Position numbers and translations under genes: made by a program
Origin: Bin87 sp963666415
GTDB lineage: Bacteria; Chloroflexota; Dehalococcoidia; Lucifugimonadales; UBA3495
Length of the DNA: 64,000 nt
Direction: 5' to 3'
Assembly: GCA_963666415.2 (NCBI GenBank)
Contig: CAXXPD010000003.1
Location: 1,488,001 to 1,552,000, forward strand
Notes under the pieces: generated by a model
What the model was told of the DNA's origin: nothing
Database searches by the model: none
What the model saw: only the letters and a program-made list of their open reading frames with translations
Shown: one piece after another, positions 8,513-17,509 of the stretch
Layout of the letters: every line of letters begins with the position of its first letter
How positions within the stretch are numbered: the first letter of the stretch is position 1

Positions 8513-9560
8513 TCGCACCGGCATTCCGGCCCGCGAACACGGCCACGCCTATAACCCCGACGAGGCCACCCAGGCCAACCGGTCGGAAAATGATCCGCCG
8601 GCCGGGGGGCTGCTGTCCAGCGACTCCGCCAGCAGGGGGCGGCATAGTTACTGGGGGCTGTCCTTTCGTCGGCTGGCGCGCAAAAAACTGGCTATGGTAT
8701 GCCTGTCGCTGATCATCCTGATGTACGGCGGAGCGCTGCTGTCGCCGCTGATTACACCCTATGAATACACGGCTCAAGACCTGCAGCACAGCCGGGCCAA
8801 ACCGACACTGGCTCACCCCTTTGGTACTGACCGCCTGGGCCGGGATATGCTCACCCGCGTCATCTACGGGCTGCGCACCACCGTAATTATCACGATAACC
8901 GCCTTGATGGGAGGCACGCTGATTTTGGGCATCGCCCTGGGTCTCATCAGCGGCTATATGGGTCGCTGGATTGATGCGATCATAATGCGCACTGGGGAAA
9001 TCACATCATCTTTCCCTGACATTATCCTCATTCTGATTTTCGTCGCCGCCTTTCGAGAACGTCTTTATGACTCAGTGATCCGATTTGAGGACGCTACCGG
9101 CATTGACTGGATTATCCGCCTGGGGATGCTGGATTACGCGATCATCGCCGTCGCGCTGTCCATCTTTGGCTGGTTCGGGATGGCCCGCCTGGTGCGCGGC
9201 CAGGTACTGCAGGCCCGGGAAAGCCAGTACACCGAGGCGGCCCTGGTGATGGGCGCATCCACCGCCCGCCTTTTGCGAGTCCACATCCTCCCGAACATAC
9301 TCAGCCCGCTGATCGTCTCCGTTTCCGCTGGCTTGGCCGGAGTGGCCGGCTCCGAGTTGGTGCTCAGCTGGATTGGCATCGGGGTGCAGCCACCGGTGCC
9401 CAGCCTGGGGCGGATGATGTTTGAAAACGGCAGCATCCAGGTGCTGCGCAACGAGCCTCACCTTATAATGTTCCCCATTGGCACTGTAACCCTGCTGTTC
9501 TTCTGCTTCAATATCCTGGGCGATGCGGTGAACGACGCGTTCAACCCGAGAGCCAGGTAG
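8502..9560 (+). CDS. ABC transporter permease, DppC/OppC type
   Basis: A 352-residue second permease of the peptide importer. A long hydrophilic N-terminus of about 60 residues precedes the first helix (LARKKLAMVCLSLIILMYGG). The HPFGTDRLGRDMLTRVIYG motif after it is diagnostic of the OppC/DppC family, and the EAA-like loop (EAALVMGAS) is near residue 245. No ATP-binding genes (DppD/DppF type) follow; the next 300 bp are non-coding and the next gene is unrelated. The importer must therefore borrow ATPases encoded elsewhere. The ATG overlaps the preceding gene. Confidence 0.92.
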   Translation: MLPDRTGIPAREHGHAYNPDEATQANRSENDPPAGGLLSSDSASRGRHSYWGLSFRRLARKKLAMVCLSLIILMYGGALLSPLITPYEYTAQDLQHSRAKPTLAHPFGTDRLGRDMLTRVIYGLRTTVIITITALMGGTLILGIALGLISGYMGRWIDAIIMRTGEITSSFPDIILILIFVAAFRERLYDSVIRFEDATGIDWIIRLGMLDYAIIAVALSIFGWFGMARLVRGQVLQARESQYTEAALVMGASTARLLRVHILPNILSPLIVSVSAGLAGVAGSELVLSWIGIGVQPPVPSLGRMMFENGSIQVLRNEPHLIMFPIGTVTLLFFCFNILGDAVNDAFNPRAR

Positions 9561-9874
9561 CCGATTCCCGCGTTACGGCGGACAGGAACCCGGCGGCGAA
9601 AGCCAAGGCCTTTTAGTTTGCTTAGCCGGCTGGTGCCGTGGGTATGGGTGAGCGTAAGAAACCGTCAGTAACGTTTCGATTCAGGTGGTATGGAACGAAC
9701 GCCCCCTCACCCCAACCCCTCTCCCACGACGCGTAGAGGGACGCTCCCGAAACCATCACAAAAATTGAAAATCGCGATGGCGTGTGCTACCGTTTATTCG
9801 TAAATATCGGCGTGCGGCACGGTGTTGTCGCAAGGGCGAGTCTGCAGGTTGTGAGCGCGACACCGGGAGAATCC
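9561..9874. other. 314 bp intergenic region with a CT-rich repeat motif
   Basis: No gene is visible. The stretch around 9702-9726 is a C/T-rich block (CCCCTCACCCCAACCCCTCT and continuing), a word seen as a short intergenic repeat in many bacteria. GAGGG at 9736-9740 may pair with part of it. GGGAGAATCC at the right end is the ribosome-binding site of the next gene. Confidence 0.5.
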
Positions 9875-11647
9875 ATGGCGACTGTAAAGTCCGATCAGAT
9901 TGTTTGGCGGGCGTGGAGCGCCGACGCTTTCTCGGATGCTCAAACCTCCGACCGGCCCATCCTGCTATCGATAAACGCGGTCTGGTGCTACTGGTGCCAC
10001 GTGATGGCTGACAGCACCTATGTCGACGCTGATGTGGTGCGGTTTATCAACCAGCACTTTATTCCCATTCAAGTCGACACCGACCACCGGCCGGACATCA
10101 ACGCCCGATACAACGTGGGCGGCTGGCCAACGACTTCGTTCCTGACCCCGCACGGCGGTTACATTGCCGGCGCTACCTACTTGCCGCCCGACCAGTTTCT
10201 GGCGATGCTGGACGAGGTGAGCCGGGCTTACGCGGGTCAGAAGCCCGAGATGTACGAACAGGGTAACGACATCCTGCGGCAACGGCGGGAGCATGTTGCC
10301 CGGGTTTCCGCCGGGCACGAACCTGATGCGTCCATTGTTGACAGCATCACTCGCCGCGCCGCTGGCGCGTATGATGCGGCCCACGGTGGTTTTGGATTGG
10401 AACCCAAGTTCCCGTCGACCCCAATGCTCCGGCTGCTACTGCACCAATATCGCACGTCGGGCGAACCCTTTTTCCGCGCGATGCTGGAAAAAACGCTTGA
10501 TGCTATTACCGGAAGCGAGCTATATGACGACGTCGATGGCGGGTTTTTCCGGTTTGCTACATACGCGAACTGGACTCAACCGCAACACGAGAAGATGGCC
10601 GAGGACAACATCGCCCTGGCCGGCGTGTTGCTCGACGCCGCCATCATTCTGCAAAGTCCTGACTATCAACGGGTCGCTTCCCGCAGCATAGACTACCTGG
10701 TGGGCACGTTGTACGACTCGGTAGTCGCGGGTATCCGAGGGAGCCAGGGTGCCCACTCCGAGTATTTTGGCTTGCCGGCCCATCAGAGGCAGACCCAGTC
10801 AGCTCCGGAAGTGGATCCGTATTGCTACTCATCAATTACCGCCCAAGCGGTTTCGCTTTTCCTGTCGGCGGCGTGGAAATCAGGTCGGCCGGAATTGGCG
10901 GAGATAGCCTTCTCCTGCCTGGACCAACTGGTTGAAACGGCTCGCTCGGGCTGGTTGCCCCACACGTTCACCCCGGCCAAAACGAACCATCCGCAGGAGG
11001 GCGACCTCCTGGTCGACTGGGTTCATTATCTGCTGGCAGCCATGGATGGCTACGACGCTGCGGCCATCGACGGCGGTAAGTATCTGGATGCTGCCGAGGC
11101 GGCGGCGTCCGTCTTGCTGGATCGTTTCCTCGACGCTTCCCGGGGCGGATTCTGCGACATTGAAGATCTGGGTGATCGGCCGGGTTACCTCCGGGTTCGC
11201 GAAAAACCTCTGGCGGAAAATGTGGCCGCAGCAACCGGGCTGCTGCGATTGCACCATGCCACCAATGAGGATCGGTATCAACAGGCTGCACGCCATACGC
11301 TGAGCGCCTACGTCGAAGCGCACCGCGATTACGGTGAACTGGCTGCCGACTATGCCATCGCCGTGGATCGGTATCTCAACCCGGTGGTCGAAGTTACAAT
11401 TGAAGGCAGACCGGGCAGCCTCGACGCCGACGCCATGCTGACCGCGGCGATGGCCCTGAATAACCCCAGTCTGTTGATCAAGCTGGTTACGAATGAGCGC
11501 ACCGACGTACCAGCGCAGGCGCACGTTTGCCTTGACACCATTTGTTATCCGCCGGTGTCAGACCCGGCCGCGTTGGCCGATGCGATTGCAAACGGTGGCG
11601 TCGCTATGGACAGTCCTTTCCAAAACATTCTGGACCTGTTGAGTTAG
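9875..11647 (+). CDS. DUF255 thioredoxin-fold protein (YyaL/SSP411 family)
   Basis: A 590-residue protein of the YyaL/spermatogenesis-associated protein 20 family: an N-terminal DUF255 thioredoxin-like domain followed by an alpha/alpha six-barrel resembling N-acylglucosamine 2-epimerases. The thioredoxin-type motif VWCYWCHVM lies near residue 35, and GWPTT with FLTPHGG follows near 80. The start at 9875 is chosen because GGGAGAATCC precedes the ATG and earlier codons do not look coding. It is somewhat shorter than the usual 650-700 residues. The biochemical function of the family is not established; a redox or carbohydrate-related role is guessed from the folds. Confidence 0.85.
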   Translation: MATVKSDQIVWRAWSADAFSDAQTSDRPILLSINAVWCYWCHVMADSTYVDADVVRFINQHFIPIQVDTDHRPDINARYNVGGWPTTSFLTPHGGYIAGATYLPPDQFLAMLDEVSRAYAGQKPEMYEQGNDILRQRREHVARVSAGHEPDASIVDSITRRAAGAYDAAHGGFGLEPKFPSTPMLRLLLHQYRTSGEPFFRAMLEKTLDAITGSELYDDVDGGFFRFATYANWTQPQHEKMAEDNIALAGVLLDAAIILQSPDYQRVASRSIDYLVGTLYDSVVAGIRGSQGAHSEYFGLPAHQRQTQSAPEVDPYCYSSITAQAVSLFLSAAWKSGRPELAEIAFSCLDQLVETARSGWLPHTFTPAKTNHPQEGDLLVDWVHYLLAAMDGYDAAAIDGGKYLDAAEAAASVLLDRFLDASRGGFCDIEDLGDRPGYLRVREKPLAENVAAATGLLRLHHATNEDRYQQAARHTLSAYVEAHRDYGELAADYAIAVDRYLNPVVEVTIEGRPGSLDADAMLTAAMALNNPSLLIKLVTNERTDVPAQAHVCLDTICYPPVSDPAALADAIANGGVAMDSPFQNILDLLS

Positions 11648-11690
11648 GCTTATTCGGCGTCCGGTCAGTTTATCTCGAGGAGTTGAAACT

Positions 11691-13481
11691 CTGAAAACCC
11701 AAAACTGTGGCGACCTGCGGGCCGTCCAAGCAGGCGCTTCTGTTACCTTGTCCGCCTGGATCAGCCGGCGCCGCGATCACGGCGGCATCATTTTCGTCGA
11801 TTTGCGCGACCGGTCGGGGTTTGTGCAGGTCGTGTTCAATCCAGAGCATCTGCCTCCGGCCATGTACATCGAAGCCGAGAAATTGCGCTCCGAGTGGTGT
11901 GTGCAGGTGGACGGCGTCGTGCAGAAGCGCCCGGAGGGTTCCGAGAATACGGCGCTGCCCACCGGGGATGTGGAAGTGATGGCTAGCGCGATCACCGTTC
12001 TGAATCAATCGCTGACGCCGCCTTTTTACATCACCGATGACGTTGAAGCGGACGAGAGCCTACGCCTGCGCTATCGTTACCTGGACTTGCGCCGCCCCAG
12101 CATGCAGGACAACCTGAAACTGCGCCACCAGGTGGTCAAGTACATCAGAGATTATCTTGACGCAAGGGAATTCCTGGAAATCGAAACCCCCATCCTGATT
12201 AAAAGTACACCAGAGGGAGCCAGGGATTATCTGGTGCCTAGCCGGATGCAACCAGGCAATTTCTACGCGTTGCCGCAATCCCCACAACAGCTGAAGCAGT
12301 TGTTGATGGTGAGCGGCGTGGAACGCTATTTTCAGATTGCCCGCTGTTTCCGGGACGAGGATTTGCGAGCCGACCGTCAACCCGAATTTACCCAGTTGGA
12401 CCTGGAGATGAGTTTCGTCGATGAGGAGGACGTGCTAACGCTGATTGAGGGTTTGTATGGCGATATGGTGCGGGAGATTACGCCCCGTTTTAAAATCAAA
12501 ACGCCCTTCCCTCGCATTACTTACGTGGATGCAATGGCTCGGTACGGCAGCGACAAACCAGATCTGCGTTACGGTTTGGAAATGGCCGACGCGAGCGATC
12601 TGGCAGCGGAAACCGAGTTCCGGGTATTCCATAACGTCCTGAGCGAAGGCGGCATCATCAAGGCGATGGCCGTGCCCGGCAAAGGAGGGTTGTCCGGCTC
12701 CGATATGCGCCGCATGGAAGACACAGCCAAGGGATTCGGAGCGGGCGGCATGAGCCACGTTAGGCTCACTGGAGACGGGGCGCTGGACACTCTGACTGAT
12801 GCTGATGCGTTGCTATCTCCCGGCTTGCGCATGCCAGTTGAGTGGGTGCGACGTCTTGCTGAACGTGCCGGGGCCAGCCGTGGCGACCTGATAATCCTGA
12901 TGGCAGGTCCGCCCCGGATGGCCAACCAGTGGTTGTCAGCGATGCGAAGTCACATCGCTGAGGAAATGCAACTTGCCGATCCAGACGTGTTGTTGTTCGC
13001 TTTCGTTACCGACTTCCCGCTCTTTGACTGGAATGACGACAACAATCGTTGGGATTCAACCCATCACCCCTTTACCGCGCCGGCTCCAGGCTTCGAAAAG
13101 ATGCTGGACGGCGAGAACTTGTCGGCCGTCCCGTCGCGGGCCTACGATCTGGTTTGCAACGGCTCGGAGCTGGCCAGTGGGAGTATCCGCATCCACAAGC
13201 GCGGGTTGCAGGAAAAGATTTTCGCCATCCTGGGTTATTCACCGGAGGATATCTCCGACCGGTTCGGGCACATCCTGGAAGCCTTCGACTACGGCGCACC
13301 TCCCCACGGTGGCATCGCTCCCGGTATCGACCGCCTGGTAGCCATGCTGGCCGGTGCGGAGTCGCTGCGGGATGTTATCGCCTTCCCCAAGACACAAAGC
13401 GGATCCGATTTGCTGTTCGGCGCTCCGTCGCCCGTGGAACCCAGCCAGTTGCAAGACCTGGCGATTCGCATCGTCGAGTAA
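11691..13481 (+). CDS. aspS: Aspartyl-tRNA synthetase, probable CTG start
   Basis: Class II bacterial-type AspRS charging tRNA-Asp. The anticodon-binding domain begins NCGDLRAVQAG and continues ISRRRDHGGIIFVDLRDRSG. Motif 2 is visible as FRDEDLRADRQPEFTQLD, motif 3 as GIAPGIDRLVAMLAG, and the bacterial GAD insertion lies between them. The conserved N-terminus (NCGDLR...G) lies upstream of the first ATG/GTG/TTG in frame (TTG at 11748). The only start-like codon that includes it is CTG at 11691, with AGGAG 8 bp before it. From there the protein has 596 residues, the family's usual length. A start at 11748 would remove 19 residues. Confidence 0.93.
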   Translation: MKTQNCGDLRAVQAGASVTLSAWISRRRDHGGIIFVDLRDRSGFVQVVFNPEHLPPAMYIEAEKLRSEWCVQVDGVVQKRPEGSENTALPTGDVEVMASAITVLNQSLTPPFYITDDVEADESLRLRYRYLDLRRPSMQDNLKLRHQVVKYIRDYLDAREFLEIETPILIKSTPEGARDYLVPSRMQPGNFYALPQSPQQLKQLLMVSGVERYFQIARCFRDEDLRADRQPEFTQLDLEMSFVDEEDVLTLIEGLYGDMVREITPRFKIKTPFPRITYVDAMARYGSDKPDLRYGLEMADASDLAAETEFRVFHNVLSEGGIIKAMAVPGKGGLSGSDMRRMEDTAKGFGAGGMSHVRLTGDGALDTLTDADALLSPGLRMPVEWVRRLAERAGASRGDLIILMAGPPRMANQWLSAMRSHIAEEMQLADPDVLLFAFVTDFPLFDWNDDNNRWDSTHHPFTAPAPGFEKMLDGENLSAVPSRAYDLVCNGSELASGSIRIHKRGLQEKIFAILGYSPEDISDRFGHILEAFDYGAPPHGGIAPGIDRLVAMLAGAESLRDVIAFPKTQSGSDLLFGAPSPVEPSQLQDLAIRIVE

Positions 13482-13521
13482 TTGGCCGCCGCTGCCCCGC
13501 TACTAACCAGGAGGCCTAAAC

Positions 13522-14709
13522 ATAACCGAGTTCAACTACGATGGTTTATTCGCGCAGCGGGCGCCCATAACACTGCGCGGCGAAAATCGCAATGCCAGGT
13601 ACGATTTTGCGGTGGCGTACCCCGATCCTGATACCCTTCCGCTGGAAGGATTGTCCGACGCCTTGCGGGTAGCCCTCGAGAGGGAAGGACGTGACCTGGC
13701 ATATTATCCGGTGGCAGCGGGTTATCGACCGCTACGCGAACTTGTCGCCGATAAGCTGCAACGCGACCGCCAGATGGATGTTTCGCCGGACGATATCATC
13801 CTGACTTCCGGTTCCGGCGAAGCCATCAATATGCTGATTCAGGCCTTGACCGACCCGGGCGACGTCCTTTTGACCGAGGAGTATGTATATCTCGGCACGA
13901 TGCGTCAGATGCGGTTGTGGGGCGCCGAAGTGGTTGGCGTGAAGTGCGACGACGAAGGGATGATACCGGAATCGCTGGATGCGACCATCCGGGCGCAGGT
14001 CGCTGCCGGCAAGCGGGTCAAGTTCCTGTATACCATCCCGACTTTTCAGAATCCGTTGGGCTGGACGATGACGCTGGAACGCCGGCGCCGTGCTCTGGAG
14101 ATTTGCCAAAGCCACAGCGTGCCCGTTCTCGAGGATGACTGCTACGTCGATTTGCGGTTTGAAGGGGAGGATGTAACGTCAATCAGTAGCATGGATGATT
14201 CCGGACAGGTGCTGTACGTTGGGTCAATGTCGAAAATCATAGCGCCAGGCGTCCGCATGGGTTATGTGGTGGCGCCAGAATCGGTGCGACAGCGGGCGAC
14301 GAGTTTCAAGTCCGGCGGCGTCAATCAATTTGCGGCGTTGGCGATTGAAGAATATCTCCGCAACAATATGTACGACCACATTGACGAGGAGAACCAGGCG
14401 CTCCGCGTGAAACGCGACGCCATGCTGGCGGCCTTGGGCGAACACTTCGGCAATCGCGCTACCTGGTCCCGGCCCGAGGGGGGCCTCTATGTCTGGCTGA
14501 CGATGCCGGAAGGTACCGACCTGGCGGGTTTTCAGAACCAGTGTTTTGACGAAGGGGTGGGCTACTACAACGGAACTATGTTCTCGCCGGAAGGCAATGG
14601 TTCGAACCTGGCCCGTCTCTGTTTCGGGCATCCAACTGCAGATACGGTATCTGCGGGCATCGCCGAATTGGCCGCCATTTTCGAGCGAAATGGTATTTTC
14701 CGGAGTTAG
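13522..14709 (+). CDS. PLP-dependent aminotransferase (class I/II, 2-aminoadipate type), probable ATA start
   Basis: A fold type I aminotransferase of the MocR/2-aminoadipate transaminase group. Visible features are SGSGEAINML near residue 95, YTIPTFQNPLGWTM near 170, DDCYVDLRFEG near 205, and the PLP-lysine motif GSMSKIIAPGVRMGYV near 235. The frame stays open 30 codons upstream of the GTG at 13612 and encodes FNYDGLFAQRAP, which fits the usual N-terminus of this family. A perfect AGGAGG lies at 13509-13514, 7 bp before an in-frame ATA at 13522. No ATG, GTG or TTG lies between. The likely start is thus ATA (395 residues). The substrate is unknown. Confidence 0.85.
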   Translation: MTEFNYDGLFAQRAPITLRGENRNARYDFAVAYPDPDTLPLEGLSDALRVALEREGRDLAYYPVAAGYRPLRELVADKLQRDRQMDVSPDDIILTSGSGEAINMLIQALTDPGDVLLTEEYVYLGTMRQMRLWGAEVVGVKCDDEGMIPESLDATIRAQVAAGKRVKFLYTIPTFQNPLGWTMTLERRRRALEICQSHSVPVLEDDCYVDLRFEGEDVTSISSMDDSGQVLYVGSMSKIIAPGVRMGYVVAPESVRQRATSFKSGGVNQFAALAIEEYLRNNMYDHIDEENQALRVKRDAMLAALGEHFGNRATWSRPEGGLYVWLTMPEGTDLAGFQNQCFDEGVGYYNGTMFSPEGNGSNLARLCFGHPTADTVSAGIAELAAIFERNGIFRS

Positions 14710-14732
14710 TTTCGGTACCTAACGGCCGGCGA

Positions 14733-14778
14733 AAAGCCCCGGTGCCCGAATGATTCGGAACTGCGCCGGGGCTTTTTT
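14733..14778. terminator. Rho-independent terminator
   Basis: AAGCCCCGG (14734-14742) pairs with CCGGGGCTT (14766-14774), followed by a run of six T (14773-14778). It lies between the convergent aminotransferase and fbp genes, and AAAA on the left side gives a short T-run for the minus strand too. Confidence 0.85.
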
Positions 14779-14799
14779 GCGTTGCTGTTTCGTCGCTCG

Positions 14800-15981
14800 T
14801 TAGTCGTTGTCGGCAGTGGTGGTGGCAGTTTCGGCGGCGGGCTGATGTCCATTGGTGCGGATGGCGAACCTGGCCACCAGGTCGCCGATGGAGTGGCGGA
14901 AGCCCGAGTATTCCAGCTCTCCGTAGGGCAGCATGGCCGCGCCAGACCAACCCTGTGAGCGCATTTCGATGCCCTTTTGCTGCGCCAGCTGGCGGGTGTA
15001 ATCCCAGGCCGGGTTGTCGAAGAAATCGGTCGATGATTCTGAAAACTTGCCTTCTGCGCTAATGCTGAAACCGACGCAGGAAATCAGAGGCAGGCAGTAC
15101 ATACCCGTAACGGCGGTATTGATTGCCACCGGCATCAGCGGCATTACGTGAGAGCCGCGAGCGTCCCCGCCAATGTAGTGGGCCTTCGTGTAGGGAGAAA
15201 TCAATTCTTCCGGAGCCGGGAAGATACCTTGGTTGCGAACCACGGCAACTGGATCATCCTTGCCGGTGTAGCTGCCAGCAATATTGTGCAGGCGGGTGGC
15301 CGATATCGCGGCGGCGGTTTGCCCGCAGTAGCGGGATGTAATGCTCTCAATGGCAAACCGTTCGTTGTCGCGCAACAACACGGTCATTTTGTAATAATCC
15401 TCGGGCGCGTTCAGCGAAATGATGCTGTCGCCATCGGTATTGTCCATGTCGATGATGTTGAAGGTGAAGCCTTCGCCCAGACGCGGCAGCATTAGTCCGG
15501 CGCAGTACATGGGGTCGGCGAACCCGAGGAACATCGGCAAGTTGTAGGCGCCTGGGCCACATTTGTCGGCGGCCAGAACGAAGAACGACTCCGCCGGCCG
15601 CAGGGGGTTGGTCTTGATCGGATCGTGGTCGAAGGTGATCTCGGCTACGGCTGGGCCAGCTCCGCGTATGTTACCCGAAGGGGCGTCAACGAGCAGGTCC
15701 TGACCAGCTCCGTAAAGGCCGTACTGGCGGGCGATTTCGGTTGCCTCCAGGAAGGTGTTCCAGGCAAACTGGTGCACGGCATCGTCGTTGTCGCCCCGAG
15801 TGTGGGTGGTGGTCATGCAGATGTCATCGCCGGTGTGCCCGACGTAGGCATCAATCAACAGTCCGTCGCGGATCGCCCTTTCAGTTGCGGCGCGGACGGC
15901 TGCCATCATTCGGTCCGACGGTTTGGTGTGCCCGCCAATTGAACCAACGTCAGCTTTCAGCACCGAAATCGTCAAATCCAT
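14800..15981 (-). CDS. fbp: Class V fructose-1,6-bisphosphatase (archaeal-type FBP aldolase/phosphatase)
   Basis: A 393-residue enzyme of the archaeal-type class V FBPase family, whose characterised members condense triose phosphates and dephosphorylate FBP to fructose 6-phosphate in one protein. The conserved opening (LTISVLKADVGSIGGHTKPS), the GDD near residue 51, the GAGQDLL motif near 92 and the FDHDPIKTNPLR metal and substrate region near 118 are all present. The family is common in archaea and deep-branching thermophilic or anaerobic bacteria including Chloroflexota. The gene is monocistronic, with its own promoter at 16070-16099. Ala/Thr-rich residues at the C-terminus look dispensable. 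Confidence 0.93.
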   Translation of the reverse strand: MDLTISVLKADVGSIGGHTKPSDRMMAAVRAATERAIRDGLLIDAYVGHTGDDICMTTTHTRGDNDDAVHQFAWNTFLEATEIARQYGLYGAGQDLLVDAPSGNIRGAGPAVAEITFDHDPIKTNPLRPAESFFVLAADKCGPGAYNLPMFLGFADPMYCAGLMLPRLGEGFTFNIIDMDNTDGDSIISLNAPEDYYKMTVLLRDNERFAIESITSRYCGQTAAAISATRLHNIAGSYTGKDDPVAVVRNQGIFPAPEELISPYTKAHYIGGDARGSHVMPLMPVAINTAVTGMYCLPLISCVGFSISAEGKFSESSTDFFDNPAWDYTRQLAQQKGIEMRSQGWSGAAMLPYGELEYSGFRHSIGDLVARFAIRTNGHQPAAETATTTADND

Positions 15982-16069
15982 TTGTTAACTCCCTTCGTCG
16001 CGTTGACTCATTTTAAGCGCAAAAAAGCGCGGTTCAACGCTGCTCGTTACCGCTCGATTTTCTTATGTT

Positions 16070-16099
16070 ACGATAGCACCTCCCTGATTGGCCTGTCAA
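16070..16099 (-). promoter_or_regulatory. Putative fbp promoter
   Basis: On the minus strand TTGACA (16094-16099), an 18 bp spacer and TATCGT (16070-16075) with a TGC extended -10 element. Only 8 bp separate the -35 from the IS target duplication at 16108. Confidence 0.6.
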
Positions 16100-16107
16100 T
16101 TTCCGCC

Positions 16108-16117
16108 GTGTTTCGCC
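16108..16117 (+). repeat. IS target site duplication, left copy
   Basis: GTGTTTCGCC directly abuts the left inverted repeat and is repeated exactly at 17289-17298. Confidence 0.9.
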
Positions 16118-17288
16118 CAGGGTCTTTCAGTTTTCAGAAGAAGCCTTAGACTGGGGGTATGAACACGACGGAACTAGCGCAAAGCCTGCCCGCCGTCCTG
16201 GCTTCGGTGCCGGACCCCCGGGGATTGCGGGGACGGCGTCATCCTCTGCCGGCCATCCTGACGCTGGCCGTCTGCGCCATGCTCTCCGGGGCCCGCAGCC
16301 TCTACGCGATTCATCAATGGGGCCGCCAGCAAGATGCCGCCACGGTGCAGGCCATGGGTTTCACCCGGCCCAGGACGCCAGCGGTGGGCAGCCTTCATAC
16401 CGTATTCCGTCGGCTGGACGCGGCCGCCTTCGAGACCGCTCTGGCCGGGTGGAGCCGGGCGGGACTGCCGGAGGGGAGCGCCATTGCGGTGGACGGCAAA
16501 GCCCTGCGGGGGATTCACGGCCAAGAGTTGCCCGGGGTGCGCCTGGTGGCCGGATATGCTCACGAATCCAGCCTGGTGGTAGGGCAAAAGGGGGGTGGGG
16601 CCGGTACAGGGGGAACTGACAACGGCCCGGCAACTGACCGCGGAACTGCTGCCGGTGGCGGGTAACGTGATTACCGGGGATGCCTTGTATTGTCAGCGGG
16701 ACTATTGCCAACAGTTGCTGGACGCTGGGGGTGACTATCTGGTCATCGTGAAAAAGAACCAGCGGGAACTGTACGATGCCATTGCCTTGGCGTTTGCGGA
16801 GCCGGTGTGGGGAGCCCAGTACCGGCAGGCCCGGCGGCGGGGCCGTCACGGGGATCGCTGGGAGACGAGGCAGTTGCGGGCTACGGAGGCGCTGAATGAA
16901 TACCTGGACTGGCCCGGGGTGCGGCAGGTCTGCCAAGTGCGGCGGCGGGTGGAACAGAAGGGGAGCGTGTCTATGGAGACGCGCTACGCTATCACCAGCC
17001 TGGGGAGGGAGACCGGGCCGGGGAAACTGCTGGAGTATGTACGGGGCCACTGGGGAATTGAGAACCGGCTGCACTACGTCCGGGATGTGACCCTGGGGGA
17101 GGACGCATCCCAGGTGAGAACCGGGGCGGCGCCTCAGGTGATGGCGGCATTGCGCAACGTGGTCTTGGGACTGCTGCGGAGCGGTGGAGAGACCAACATC
17201 GCGGCGGCAATACGGCGCATCGGCTGGGCGCCTGGCCAAGCCTTAGCCATCCTTGGCTTGGCCAATCCTTGAAAACTGAAAGACCCTG
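16118..17288 (+). mobile_element. ISAs1-family insertion sequence
   Basis: A 1171 bp insertion sequence bounded by perfect 19 bp inverted repeats: CAGGGTCTTTCAGTTTTCA at 16118-16136 and its complement at 17270-17288. It is flanked by a 10 bp direct repeat, within the 8-10 bp range of ISAs1 elements. It carries one transposase gene on the plus strand, now split by a frameshift. Perfect ends and an exact target duplication point to a recent insertion. It lies between fbp and the zinc-ribbon/TPR gene and interrupts no obvious gene. Confidence 0.95.
16159..17272 (+). pseudogene. ISAs1-family transposase, frameshifted
   Basis: A DDE transposase of the ISAs1 family. The first part (16159-16665) carries the associated N-terminal domain (LASVPDPRGLRGRRHPLPAI) and the first catalytic Asp (AIAVDGKALRG). 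The second part, in the +1 frame and read up to 17272, carries the second Asp (VITGDALYCQR) and the catalytic Glu (HWGIENRLHYVRDV). Together they span about 371 codons, the family's full length. The frames meet at a run of six G (16590-16595): with five G the reading is continuous. The run may be a sequencing error, a true mutation or a slippage site. The stop codon overlaps the right inverted repeat. Confidence 0.88.
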
Positions 17289-17298
17289 GTGTTTCGCC
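17289..17298 (+). repeat. IS target site duplication, right copy
   Basis: GTGTTTCGCC, identical to 16108-16117, directly after the right inverted repeat. Confidence 0.9.
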
Positions 17299-17450
17299 AT
17301 GGTTGGTTGCGATTTTGCACAGCAACCATCGGAATAGCGGGCTGCGCAGCTGATTCGGTCAGCTATCAGGTAGCAACCTCCTGTATCGGTTCGTTGAAGG
17401 CACAAACGCGGGGCTACCAGTGCGCGGGTTCAATGGACGTTGCAGCCTGT

Positions 17451-17480
17451 TTGCCGACTCTTACGAATTACCGTTATAAT
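17451..17480 (+). promoter_or_regulatory. Putative promoter of the zinc-ribbon/TPR gene
   Basis: TTGCCG (17451-17456), 18 bp spacer, consensus TATAAT (17475-17480), 29 bp before the ATG at 17510. Confidence 0.65.
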
Positions 17481-17509
17481 GGACGCAACGGCAACGGATG
17501 TAAGTACGC

